DNA of 64,000 bases from Plectrocnemia conspersa. Its lineage: Eukaryota; Arthropoda; Insecta; Trichoptera; Polycentropodidae. The stretch is taken from assembly GCA_009617715.1 (NCBI GenBank), contig VTFK01000247.1, positions 334,697-398,696 on the forward strand, written 5' to 3'. Made by a program: the position numbers and the translations under genes. The notes below the pieces were generated by a model that was not told where the DNA came from, ran no database searches, and saw nothing but the letters and a program-made list of their open reading frames with translations. Numbering within the stretch: the stretch's first letter is position 1; each line of letters opens with the position of its first letter. This document shows, one piece after another, positions 10,761 through 22,809 of the stretch.

Positions 10761-13744
10761 ATATGTATAGTATAGTAGTTTTAAATTCAATTTTTATAAA
10801 CTACCGAAAAGATTAAAAAGTTATATTTAAAGTTTAAAATGAATTAAAGTTTTTTCTAGATTTAACATGTACACATTATTTCCAGAGAGAAAATCGGGCC
10901 AATATTTTATCTCTCTCTTTTATTTTAATCTTTATCCCCAAAAACGACAAGACGTTTTTCCAGTAGACAAAATACGATTTCTATAATATTTTTCTGCAAT
11001 ATATTTGAATGAATTTCAAGCTTTCTATCTACGACGAATTATAAGTCAAATTTGATGATAAAACCCTGTGAATTAAGATGTAATAAAATTATATTGAAGC
11101 GAAAAAATCTGACATGTTGGCACGTAATTGTTCCGAGCCCTTCTTCACCTACGTAATGCCGACAAATAAAGGGTATAAAAGAAACTTTCTTTTTATTTTA
11201 TTATTTTCCGTCGCAGGAAAATTACCCGAATACATAATGGATGTGTGTGTTGACCTTAGAACGCTTTTTTCTCTCTTTTTTATTATATTATTATTGTGTA
11301 TAGTATACAATAAATCTTATTTTTTTGCAATTTTAACATTAGAACTAATGTTAGTACCACTAGTAGTGAATTTTTTATATACTATATTATTATATATCTC
11401 TCTCTGCTCAAAAAAACTTTGAGGGTTACACATTAACGAAAGCACTATCCGTGCATTTTTAAGTGTATGTATATATATATTTATATATATATACTACAAA
11501 CAATGCTTTTGATACATTTAATTGTATTTCGGTTTGTAAAGTTTTTGAGTTAAATTTGGCACACTTTTGATCTTATATGCTAATTAAAACCAAAATATAC
11601 AAAAAATAGGGGTTCTAATGAGTTTGTCATTATGTAATATTAATATGTAATTGGTGTGTATGTATGTATGTATATATATAAAATATATATATATATATTA
11701 TTTGAAATAAATTATCAAGTTCACCCTTAGTAACTTTTGTGATTGCAATCATGCCGGAAAAGGTGTCGGAAATTGAAAAAAAAGCGGAAGCGTAAAATGT
11801 AATTGTTAAGCATCTTGCAATCTCTTTTCACATCAAAGATACTATAGTATAAAGCATTATCTTTTAATGATTATTCTCCAATATCCTTGAGTTTTGACAG
11901 GCATTTTTAATTGGTCCGTCCATCTTGGAGAAAAACGTACTCTTCTTCTTACTCCCTCGTCGTTCCTTGTGATCAAAAATGTTGTCGCTTTATTTTCGCG
12001 ATTTACAAAGGATATTGAAAGAAGAGATACAGTACTTACATTAAAAATATTTTTAAAGCATTTTATTTAATGATTGACTTATATATATTTAGAGCACCTC
12101 TTTCTTTATTTTTTCAATTAAATTGGTGATTACTGATTCAAACGTTAAGTCTCACATTTACTCTCTTTTATAATATAATAGAATTCACATGGCGCACGAT
12201 TTTAATAATTTCATTTTTAATATTATATATGTGCTTTTATTTATTCGTTGGTTAGTCGATAAAACTGTAAATATAGTCTCGTACGGCAATGATCATCTTA
12301 CGATAAATGTGACGAAATACATCTTCGTATAGTATCATATATGTACATACATATATGATTGAGAAAATCTCGCACCAATATAAAAGATTTATTTTATGAT
12401 CGATAAATTCAAAATTGGCTTATTCGTCTATATAAATAATAGGCGTACTTTTTCGAAATAAGCAATTTTGATACATCATGTTCCAAATGTATCTTACAAA
12501 GTTTTATTACCGATTTATTTATGAGAAACTAAAGTCGTATATGTATTGGTAAGTTAATCATTTGGAAAATTATTTATTGTTAATAATATACAGCAAAATT
12601 TATTTTATTTCCCGGTTTAATAAAAAGACGGGTAGATATATGAGATAATAAAGAAGTAAAGCAGAGTTTGCATGAATAAATTATTACAATATAAGAAAAA
12701 CATAAAATTAAAATTCGTTAAAAACTTTTACTTAGTAAATAACAATTTTCTTAATAATTCAAAGTTCGAATTACCCTTTAAAATTGTAGAATCAATGTTT
12801 CATGAATATGTAAGATTAAATCTGTAACCGTGAATATAAATTTATTACGAGTAAACGATTTATGGCTTAGTGTGTTAATTTTGTAGATCTTATCGAGGGG
12901 ATTTAATCTTAAGAAACGTAATAATCTTGATAAATTTTGCTGCGTATTTATTTCACAAACAAGTTTAAGTGTTGATACATTGAAAATGAAATTTTATTGT
13001 AGGACATTGAGAAAATTGGGGTAATTGTCGAATCAGCTCATTCAATGATAGAATTTACATATTATATCGGATATGTGAGTGTATTACGAGTTTTTCGCGA
13101 CAGAATTGTCTAGTGTGGTTACATTTTATTACGTAGAATGAATACGTATGTAACTTTTTGTTGGGTTTATTATCGAGTTGGGAGAAATATTCGCCTTATA
13201 GCGACATCTGAACGAATAAAAACTACAGTTGGTAGCTATTATAACATACTTATATCAAGAAACAATTTGAAAAAATACTATATAAAAATAAGACACAGAA
13301 AGTAAATGTAAAATAAATCACAAATATATAAAAAAAAGTAATAAAATAGTATATTTTTTAAAACATATTATAAACAATTTATTATTAACCAAGTATTATA
13401 TAAACATATCGTCAGTCTAAAAAACTAACACCACAAGAAGATTTAGATATAAAAAAAACTAGAAATGTTATTATTTTTATATAAAAGAGAGCTTTGTATT
13501 TCTCTGTAAGAGCGATATATTTTGGTCGTGCTTTAATTGGAAGCATAGCTCTTTTAATGTTACAGCGTTATTTAATATAGATTTTTTTATAAAGATCCTA
13601 CAATTTTGATTAGTTATCGCTTCATAAGTTTATTAACGTTATTTAGTATAATATTTAAAAATATTTTTTTACGTTTAAAAGAAGGATAGGTGATAAAATT
13701 ACTAAGGAACAATGTGGCGTATATACGTCAATTTTAATATGAGA
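10761..13744. other. AT-rich stretch with small simple repeats
   Basis: TATG and TA runs near 11470-11495 and 11660-11700. A 102-codon plus frame at 11114-11422 is leucine/isoleucine-rich from AT composition and has no domain. The leader-like islet at 11.93 kb is listed separately. Confidence 0.55.
11930..12060 (+). other. Pyrimidine-rich leader-like islet followed by a short ORF
   Basis: CTCTTCTTCTTACTCCCTCG and CGTTCCTTGTG precede AAAAATG at about 11978, which opens a 21-codon frame starting MLSLYFRDLQRILKEE. The pyrimidine-rich lead resembles 5' ends of TOP-type mRNAs. The protein is not recognised and no donor site is evident. It may be coincidence or a 5'-end fragment. Confidence 0.15.
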
Positions 13745-14180
13745 AAAAATCTTTTAATAAAATTAGATATAGAAAAAGTTTTTCATACATTATGATGGTT
13801 TGATTCACAAACTGTATAAATATAATGCCCCCAACTATCTGCTGAAAAGTAGAAATTAAGTTGTTTCACTAAATAATAAACACTTGATACCGCATAAAAA
13901 TCCAGTTGGAGCTCCTCATGGAAATTTTCTTGGGCCGTTTTTTTTATCTCGTATATCCCAAAATTAAAAAATACGCATTTAATTATGTACGTTGACAATA
14001 CAGCTATTCAACGAGTGCCCTCGGTGTTAAATCAATCGCAAATAAATTACAGTAATAAATAACGTTACCAACGGCTCTTCAAAATGAACAGGTTAGTAAA
14101 ATAAAATAAAAAATAGCTTTAAATACGTGGACTTACATCTGAGCTTAAAGCTTAAATTTAACAAACACATTTTGGTACTT
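13745..14180 (+). mobile_element. Jockey-like LINE reverse-transcriptase relic
   Basis: Frames on the plus strand give LDIEKVFHT, then YDGLIHKLYKYNAPNYLL, then GAPHGNFLGPFFLS, then YVDNTAI. These match in order the jockey-type RT signature: LDIEKAFD, HDGLI-KL, G(V/A)PQGSxLGPxL and the catalytic YADDTA box. The pieces lie in different frames with internal stops, so it is inactive. The YADD equivalent reads YVDN, losing the second aspartate. Both 5' and 3' ends are missing. Confidence 0.75.
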
Positions 14181-14389
14181 CGCTATAAAAGATTTGCTGC
14201 CAGTGCGGCTCGCAAATCAAATATAAATAAATAAATAATTAATTAGATACATTTCAATATTTGTTTGACTGGTGTACACAAAATGCAATCGCAGTATTTC
14301 AATGACAATTCATATCACTATATTTTACGTTATACGTTATTTGCGATTTAAAATACATCGCAAATATCTTTGACATGATTATTGGGTGA

Positions 14390-14560
14390 TAGCTGTCGCA
14401 ACCAGGACAGTTTCTGTATTGTTCCGGGCTATATTGAATCATAAACTGCATCTGGCACCGGAATAATCATTTCAATAATGTTAATGACGACATTTATTTG
14501 CGCGGTTCAATGCAATTTGGATGCGTGCACAGCTGACAATGTAATATAAACATGCATATA
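14390..14560. other. GC-richer islet; candidate conserved non-coding DNA
   Basis: The region with GCATCTGGCACCGGAATAAT, AATGACGACATTTATTTGCG and GATGCGTGCACAGCTGACAA is complex, non-repetitive and without a convincing frame. It may be regulatory; this is inferred only from composition. Confidence 0.25.
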
Positions 14561-16790
14561 ACATTTTATTTAAGCAGCTTTTATTACAAAAAATATAAAA
14601 GTATTTAACCGTTTGCTTATTCAACAATTTCATAGTGTCACTCTGTGGAGAAAATTACTGTTTGCGATGTAATAATTAACTTGTTCTTTTCATGGCTTTC
14701 TGATGATTGATCGATGTTAATAATGAACAAAAATAATACCAGGGAAATTTACTATAGGAAAATATAATAAGATATTCAGTGCAAAAAAAATTCTATATTC
14801 TAAAATAAAAAGGTTTCACAATCGTAATCGAAGCAAACACACAGCAAATAAATTCAAAATAAATTGAGTGATAGCAAGACATCTTTTAATTAGGGCATAT
14901 GAAAAATTAATCAAGTTTTGAAAAATTACTTTTATGCAATCTTCAAGTGTTCAGTCTCAGTGTGGCCGACCCATTTAGTCGCTTTTTTTAACATATGTCA
15001 CGTCTTGTATTGCAATATAGATCACTTGTCCTTTTATCTCTGCTTACCGTTTGTGATAAATTATATTGCCCCCATTTAAAACCCCCGTTTTTCTGAGAAG
15101 TAAGCATCTGTTTTTTTTCAATGAGCCGTTTTAACGCATTTTAAACAGCGTGATAAGTAAAATTAATTTGTTTAGAGATGTTAGTCCGACTTAGTCCTTA
15201 CGAATCTAATGAAATTATATTCGCTCTTTAACTTTCACTTGAATCGCCGTTTTTCCGCATTTATATATAAAAAAATAAATTAATAATATAAACATTAAAT
15301 AACGGTAAAGACAGACTAAGCAATATCATGTTTTTCAAGTTATGCAATATTTTTAAGGATGACCCACTAATATAGCTAAGGTTGTACATAGAAAACACGC
15401 GTGGGAAACGGCAATATTTATAGCTTACCCGAAATAACGAACAACTTATTTTTTAAATTAAATTATGTAAACAATAAGCGTGGGTAGAAATTCTTTGAAT
15501 GAGTGTAGGTATAGCGCGATAAGTGTCTTCAATACATACTGAGTTAAAGTGATTGCCTGAAAACCTTTTAAACCCTTGTCAATATCAAAGATTTTATAGC
15601 AACCAGCAAGAGGACAAGACATACATAGGTATGTATGTATTTATATGGGCTAGAGCAAACTTAGTGGTGAGTATAACACGAGTAGTGTACGAGTTAAAGA
15701 GGATGCGGTTGTATATTATTTCAGTTCACATTCCTCTAAAAGGACAGAAATTTGAAGCATATAAACATGTTTTTAAAATTACAGAGAAATTAATAAAAAA
15801 AATCTCAGACGGAATTTTAAAAATTAACTTAATGCGTATTATTATTCGGTGCGAAAATTATAAAGTTACGGAAAACTGTATGTCGCATGGTTGGGCATTT
15901 GTTTATTTTTTACAGAAAAGCCAAATCTATTTTTTTGTTGTCTCATAACATATAATTACAGTGTTATAGTCGGTGACTTATACTAAAAAACATAGTTTCT
16001 TAATTTCTATCATATTTGGGAGATCTAAATTAGTGATTATTATATAAATATAATTTTATTAAATCATCACAGATTAGGTTTTTCTATATTTTCCTGATAT
16101 TACGGATGAATATCGTGATAAATAATTTAAATAAAATCAAGGTCGTACATAGTGGCATTTATTAATTTAAGCTTTAATAATAAAATATATGTCACTAATG
16201 TACATACTGGTGTCTTATTACTGTTGATTGTATTTACGAATCATGTTACAATAAAAGATTTGGTAATGATGTTCCTTGAAAAGAATGTCGTACTGGTCAC
16301 AGTAATCCCTTTAGCATGTAGTATAAGTCAATGAAAAATAAATTTGATAGTTAGTTTTTTTATATAAATTATTAGATTGGCTGATAAGCTGGTGTTAGCT
16401 GGATATGTAATATAATGCACGTCTTAGCAAATTTATTTATGATTTTTTATTATAAACTACACATATGACTTCACTGAATTACTCTGTTAAATTTTAAGAA
16501 CTATTTTTAAGCATTTAATGCTACCGAGTGACCTCACTGTAGCCTCGCTGCGTGGTTTAGTGTATTATGTTCGTTAAACGTTTTACTTAATATAACTACA
16601 TAAAAGTAACCGAATGTCTATCATTCTAGTTATTCTATGTTTGCGGCAATAAAATGTTAAATGATATTGTGCTATGTTACATCTGGGCGAACATTTGGTA
16701 TCAGTGCGTATAATATTGCGTAATATTCGTGTTAACCTTCAGCTTTTACCGATAAGTAATCATTTAAAAATAAACAGATTTAACTATTTG
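14561..16790. other. AT-rich stretch, no gene convincingly seen
   Basis: A 131-codon open stretch at 15553-15948 has no ATG at its start, no domain and no splice context; I do not call it a gene. Nothing else stands out. Confidence 0.5.
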
Positions 16791-16868
16791 CAGGCCTGCC
16801 GAGAGGGAGAGGGGAGAGGGGACAAATTTCCCGGAGTCCGTTCTCCTTGAGGGGCCCGGCTCTGGAAA
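16791..16868 (+). mobile_element. hAT-like terminal fragment (CAGGCCTGCC end)
   Basis: CAGGCCTGCCGAGAGG opens a G-rich block with GGGGACAAATTTCCCGGA and GGGGCCCGGCTCTGG, strikingly unlike the AT-rich flanks. CAGG-C-G-C starts followed by CAAATTTCCC are typical of the ends of hAT-type non-autonomous elements in insects. No matching inverted end was found within several kb, so it is probably a truncated copy. Assignment is tentative. Confidence 0.4.
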
Positions 16869-17237
16869 AATCATAGCAAGAATATATTAATAAAAAAATT
16901 CGACCTTAAATAACGAATCTGACCTAAACTACAGTTGTTTGAGATGTACATATATACTGTTGTATTTCAGGTATAAGTTCCTTTATACCTTTTTTTTTAT
17001 ACATATTATACAATAAATAAAAGGAGCGGAACATTGCCTTTAAAAGCACCCACTTTTTAGATAGTACTTTCACAATAAACATTATTATTCAAAGGGACAG
17101 ATTATAGTTTTTTGATGCGGCTCCATTTGTGTTAAAATTTGTTGGCAAAATATTGTTGACTTTATTGATTTTTGCGCGTTTAAAAATATTAAACATAAGA
17201 GGAAATATTCAACGAATTGAAATTAATAGCAGTAAAT

Positions 17238-17275
17238 TTAGGTATTCGATCTGAAAATTCAGATCGAACACCTAA
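17238..17275. repeat. 18-bp inverted repeat
   Basis: TTAGGTATTCGATCTGAA and TTCAGATCGAACACCTAA are inverted copies with one mismatch and a 2-nt centre. It is an isolated near-palindrome, 600 bp before the nested foldback. Confidence 0.8.
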
Positions 17276-17878
17276 GGAAGAAGCAAAGAAATACCAAAAA
17301 ATCAACGACAACACTAGCTGAATTTATATAAATTAAATGTTTTAATAGATTTTACTATCAGTAATTTGACAACTGGATTTAATTGAGAAAAATAAATAAA
17401 TAATACATTTAGTTTCATGTGGCTATTTCTAAAATAAAATCTAGAAAAAATAGTCTCAAATATACACAAAAAATATTTTTTTAAATATGTAATTTTAGTA
17501 AAATCATATCGGAATACATTTTCACCAGTATATATATATTTCTACTAGCAAAAATATAATTTAACTGATATGCGGCGTTAATTGCTGCTCTAAAAAATGT
17601 CTATGAAACTCAATTTGACTGTTGCAAAAAGTCCATTGGCTGTTCAAACCCAAACCTAGCCTAATGAAAATTAAGTTAATCCAAATGATTTCTCAGGAGA
17701 AAATAATCGGAAGAATTGCTCTTTATTTTGTCTGCATTTCGATATTACACTTTGTTTTAAAAATATGATAGCTATCCTTACCGATATTACTATGCACTTC
17801 TAATATAATAGGGCTGAGCAAAGTATATTCAAACCAAATTTTGGTAAACAGGTAAGCGCAAAAACAACTATCACTCCT

Positions 17879-18025
17879 CAGAAGGCAAAAATTCACGTCA
17901 AAAGCAATAAAATCGCGTCAACGCCGTCGCAGTGAGAACGCTCGGTAACAAGCGTTCTCACTGCGACAGCGATAATGCCTTGACGCTCGGACTACTACTT
18001 CGCTCCACAGACGTTTCGCCTTCTG
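17879..18025. mobile_element. Nested foldback (MITE-like) element, 147 bp
   Basis: Three nested inverted repeats share one centre. The outer pair is CAGAAGGC (17879) and GCCTTCTG (ending 18025). The middle pair is GCGTCAA (17915) and TTGACGC (17980). The inner pair is GTCGCAGTGAGAACGCT (17926-17942) and its perfect inverse (17951-17967) around an 8-nt loop. The GC-rich core contrasts with the flanks. This is the shape of a foldback element or long hairpin. No target duplication was resolved. Confidence 0.7.
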
Positions 18026-21000
18026 TTTGAACATCTCAGTATGACCTATATGCTTTAATACCAATATAATTATATATAAATAAGTTAATACTATAATATA
18101 GATTATATATACGTGTCTCGACCCCTCGATTCAAGTGTAAAATTGCTAATTTTATATTTGACAACTTTACAGGAGAAACAAAAAACTACATAGACAATTT
18201 GGAAATAAGAAAATAAAACAATGTCTTAAGTTTGTAGTGTTTAATTAGAGATTTTGGAGATGGTAATTTTTTGAGCATGTGTATTTCGATTAAAATGACA
18301 TTGTTAAGTCATTTTCATCCAGAAGTAGACTTATCAAATTTACATTTTAAGCCATTGATTTGGAATATAAAAGGTCAAACTGGATGCATATTTATAATTT
18401 TATATTAAAAATATTTGTTTTGAAACGGTTACAATGTTTATTATCTCTTTTATCCCAAAATTTAAAATTCACTGAACATATTTGTTAGAGCTTTTTCCAT
18501 TTTATTGGATATTTCTCTGAAAAGGTTGTAAAATATTTTTAACAGAAAAAATAAAAATACTAAGAAATTAAAAAAATAAACACATGTTGTTTGATCAATA
18601 TGGTAATATAAAGCAATACAAAAGCTTGACTTGTTTATTTATTTCAAATATATTTATTTCAGGATCGTTTTAAAAATGCAAACATAAAATCATGGATATT
18701 ACGTTTTAATATTATATATATATAAAAAAATAAATAATGTTAAACTGTAATTACTTTGTGTTTCAATACAATACAAAATTGTATATTTCTTTATTACAAA
18801 ATGTATTAAATATATACAATTGACACATGTAACTTAGTTTTAAAAGGAGTTTCATTATGACACATTTTGTAAATACATGAACGATAATGAGACCAATTAT
18901 ATTTTAATCCACAATATAATAAGCAAGTTTGTATAGAATTATAGCATTAAAAATTATCTTACGATTTAATTTAATTCAAAGTACTTATTATGTATAAGGA
19001 TATAATTGTTATTTTCTGGAAAATTTTATGTACTAAAGTGTAATTTAATTGCTGTTTTACACTGTGCTTACGATAATGTTTAAAATACCGGCATAAACTT
19101 GAAAACATGCATAAAATTAAAAGTATGAGAGCGAAAACGTCACTTTATTTTACTAAATATTTCCAGTATTTTATCACCTAAAGTAGGTGAATTTAAATAT
19201 TTTGCAAAAATGCCTAAACACATGTCGATTTTAATTTTATGAAGCTTCTATTTCAGATGTTATACGAGAGTTAAAATTTACGAATAACCACAAAACCACA
19301 TGGAAAGTTTAATATTTTATTGTCAAAGAAAATAACATTTTGGTCAAATTAAGCAATTCTCTGTGAGCTAATAAGGTATATACTAGATTGCATGGATAGC
19401 TTTGTGTATAATAACAAATAATCCTTTTCTTCAGCTATTTGGGCTAAACACCGTACTGTGCGCCGTTTGTTCGGGTTTTAACATATAGTGTGCCTCATAA
19501 CGAAATGCTTTAAAAACTTTTTACAAGGCGAAATGCTCGTAACTGCGTGAAAAAACCCACTTTTTGGAAAATTGGCTGCCATTTCGGAAAATTGGTCGAT
19601 TTGTATCAGAAAAGCTCGTTTATACGCAAAACGGACGCAGCTTTTCATTGAAATCTACGAAAACGACTTTTTCCGTTCGCGAATTGCAACACCAGATTAC
19701 GAAGTTGTGTTAAATAATTCTCTGATAAAATCACAAATAAAATTCAACGATGCGCGTGAATTCGTTTGTGGTGTATTTTTATTCCACGGTTGAGTAGAAA
19801 ACTTGTATTTATTGTTAAAAGTTATTTGTACGATGTTGATCTGCAAGTCAAAAACAGTAACGTAAAAAAAGTTTTCGATTTAGTATTCATAAAAGCTCTC
19901 TCAAGCCTAAATAAAGCATAAAGTAAACAAACCGTTTCGAGGTGGGTGCGGAAAGCTATAAATACATATTTTATAAATAAAAAGGATTTGATATATATTT
20001 AAATATACTTTTCATGATTAAACAAGCTTTTAACTTTAAGACCTACTTGTCTACTATACGATATATTGGGTTTACTGTTTTAATATAAGACCAATCGTAA
20101 AACGCAACCCGAAAAGAACGACGTCCGAAGTAATGTTCTATCGGAGAATTTTTACTCTTACGTATAAGAAAAAATAAAAATGTCGACTGAATACCGTCGA
20201 GTGCTAAGTTACAATCCCATTGTAAAGATCTAAATCAGTGGTAAGTGAATTAGTTTCATGTGAAAATAATGCAGAAGTTTTGCTGACCATGCAACGTTTT
20301 TACAGCAATATAATATATTAATTTGTATGTTTTTCTTATGCGAAAATTAGTCTGTTTCTTCTTTGTATTCTATGTGGTTCGATTTGAAATAAACCATGAA
20401 CACGTGAATGAAAACATGACAGAAAAAGGTCGCCAGAAAACGAATGACACAAAGACGTTCATTTATATAGACCTTTACCCTCAGGTGTTATGTGATACGT
20501 AATTCACGTGAAAATGTTTTTTTGATGAGACTTACATTTTTATTAAAGCTACAAAAATCCCCTTTTACTAAGTAGTATTGTATAATTGCAATTAAAACAA
20601 GAGTGACATATTTTAAATTTGAGAAATACTTTTAAAAACAATATTATATAAAAAGCCATTAAAAGTTATTTGTTGCTTTAAAAAATGCTTTTAATTTAAA
20701 AACGAGTTTTATCATCGTTCTATTGTGTCAGGTTGATTGATAAAAAATGGCAAATTTAAATAATCCCTAACTTAAAGTACTGCGAGAGAGTTATAAATAT
20801 TTTTTTAAATGATGTTAGTAATATTACATTTATTTGATCTTTATTATACGATGTAAAGTGAAAACTTCCATAGGATTTCAACTTTACATGAAATTACGAT
20901 AGAACTTTCCAAGTAACACAAGTGGTATTACACGCGTTAAATTAATAAATCTACGTCAAAAATATAATATAAGGTATTTCGCAGAAAAAATAGTACATAT

Positions 21001-22746
21001 ATGAAATCTGTACAAATACGGTTTGCCCTTTTAATGTCAAATTAAAGGAAATGCGATTTTTTTTATTCATTTCAATTTATATTTAGTATATAATATATTT
21101 TTGTATTTTATTAAAATTCGCTGATTTAATTTATTTGATATATGAAACTATCAGAATTATCTATACAATAAAGTTTTGATATCTTACATTTAAGAAACTA
21201 TATTTATATTTTCGATTTAATAAAAATACTAATATTATATTTATATAAGATCAATCGCATATTTAAGCATATTTAAATATATTTATTTTTTAATTTAAGT
21301 GGGTAATTTTGGTGCTTAGATTCAGCTAAGCTTAAAAAACAGATTAAACTTTAAGCTCGGCTTACTTGTTTAAATTGAATGATATTTCTTTAAAGATAAT
21401 TTTAAAAGTTAATTTACATTAATTGATAAATATCTCGGTAACCTCTAAAGATTGCTTTAGGCAGGATTGATATATATCATACATATAAATATAATAATAA
21501 GTGTGTTTTTCCCAAAAGGCTTATGGCGATGTGTATCATGTTCAGTGAGCCTTTATTATAAATTTTCTTTTAAAACCAGCTTTTAAAATACAATTTAAGA
21601 TAAACTCCTTATTGAAAAAAAAAATAACTTTTAAAATATTTATTAAAATAAATCTAATAAATAACATATTGTAATGCTATTTTTATTGAGAATTTCATCA
21701 TAATATTTATGTACGTCTATCATTTAAAAAATGATATTTTAATGTTCTGTTAAAAAGATTTTTACGTTTTTTTTTCGACAGTTAGCAAAGTTTTTTGTTA
21801 TTAAACAAAGTGTAAAATTATTAATAAAATTTGTTATTTATGAATAAACTTTGTTTTTATTAAAATAACAAATTTAAATTAATTAATATTCGTGAATATC
21901 GCTGTTAAAATTTATTCAAAACATTCTTTGTTGATTTTTCAATAAATACGATACTAGTTTATTCGTAATAGCATATATTTTAGGTATTGGTAAACATTAT
22001 TCCATGTTTACATTTTATCAAAGAAAATTCACAAAGCATAACATCACACAATTTTTACTTTGAAAATACCCAATACTTTTTAACATGGATATTAAAAGTT
22101 AAGCTCATTTTTATTTTATTCACTGGTTGATTACATTATTTAAGTTATTGTTGCCTACAAGCTAATAAGATATTCTGCCAAACCTTATGAGTTAAAATAA
22201 GAACACCTGCACGAAATAATTGTAGCCTTAAAACACACGTCTTCCTGTTACCGTTCTAACATTTTACGGCCATGCTTATAATACATTTAAGAACTACCAA
22301 AAGGCTTAGCCAACGTTTAATGCATACGGTTAAATAAACACAAATGAAACCACATATGGCGAATACTAAAGTAAGTATCTTTTTAATGATACATTAATTC
22401 CTAATATTACGCTGTGCGTAACCATACAGATGCAACAAGATCCAAAGGCAAATTTATATTTAATACTTGTGCTACAAAATAATTATAGATTTATTTGCAT
22501 TTTTTTATGTTAAACACAGGAGAAAGTCAGCGGTTTAAATTTCAACGGTAATTAAATAAAATAAATTTACTTTGTTAAAGTCACTTTCTACAATTAATGT
22601 AAATAAACAATGTGATTTTGTAAAATTAAATAGCATTGTTATAAAAGTTAATTATTAAAATTGTTGTTCTTTACTTATTTAAAATGTTATAGAGGAAGCA
22701 AATTAGTCCATTCTTTATGCGCCACTATGTAATAATTACAAACAAA
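18026..22746. other. AT-rich stretch, mostly featureless
   Basis: Apart from the island at 19.4-19.8 kb, only a small CG-richer patch at about 20085-20230 (AACGACGTCCGAAGTAATG) interrupts AT-rich DNA. No gene or transposon motif was readable. Confidence 0.5.
19430..19800. other. GC-richer island with an open plus frame; candidate regulatory DNA
   Basis: An open frame of 73 codons (19572-19793, starting at TTG and not ATG) crosses this island, but its translation shows no family motif. CG-containing words recur (AAAACGGACGCAG, TCTACGAAAACGAC, CCGTTCGCGAATTG). Composition and non-repetitive character fit conserved non-coding DNA or a very old TE fragment. Confidence 0.25.
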
Positions 22747-22784
22747 AATAATCACAACTATATATGTATATAGTTGTGATTATT
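22747..22784. repeat. 18-bp palindrome followed by a second half-copy
   Basis: AATAATCACAACTATATA and its exact inverse flank a 2-nt TG centre. ACTATATATGTATATAGTTG recurs directly afterwards (22789-22808), so the palindromic unit is partly duplicated. Confidence 0.8.
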
Positions 22785-22809
22785 ATATACTATATATGTA
22801 TATAGTTGT

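Noticed and set aside
11114..11422. 102-codon hydrophobic frame resembling a membrane protein
   Set aside because: Leucine, isoleucine and phenylalanine come from T-rich DNA; there is no conserved motif or splice context.
15553..15948. 131-codon open stretch on the plus strand
   Set aside because: It does not begin at ATG, has no domain, signal or splice context, and its composition follows the AT-rich background.
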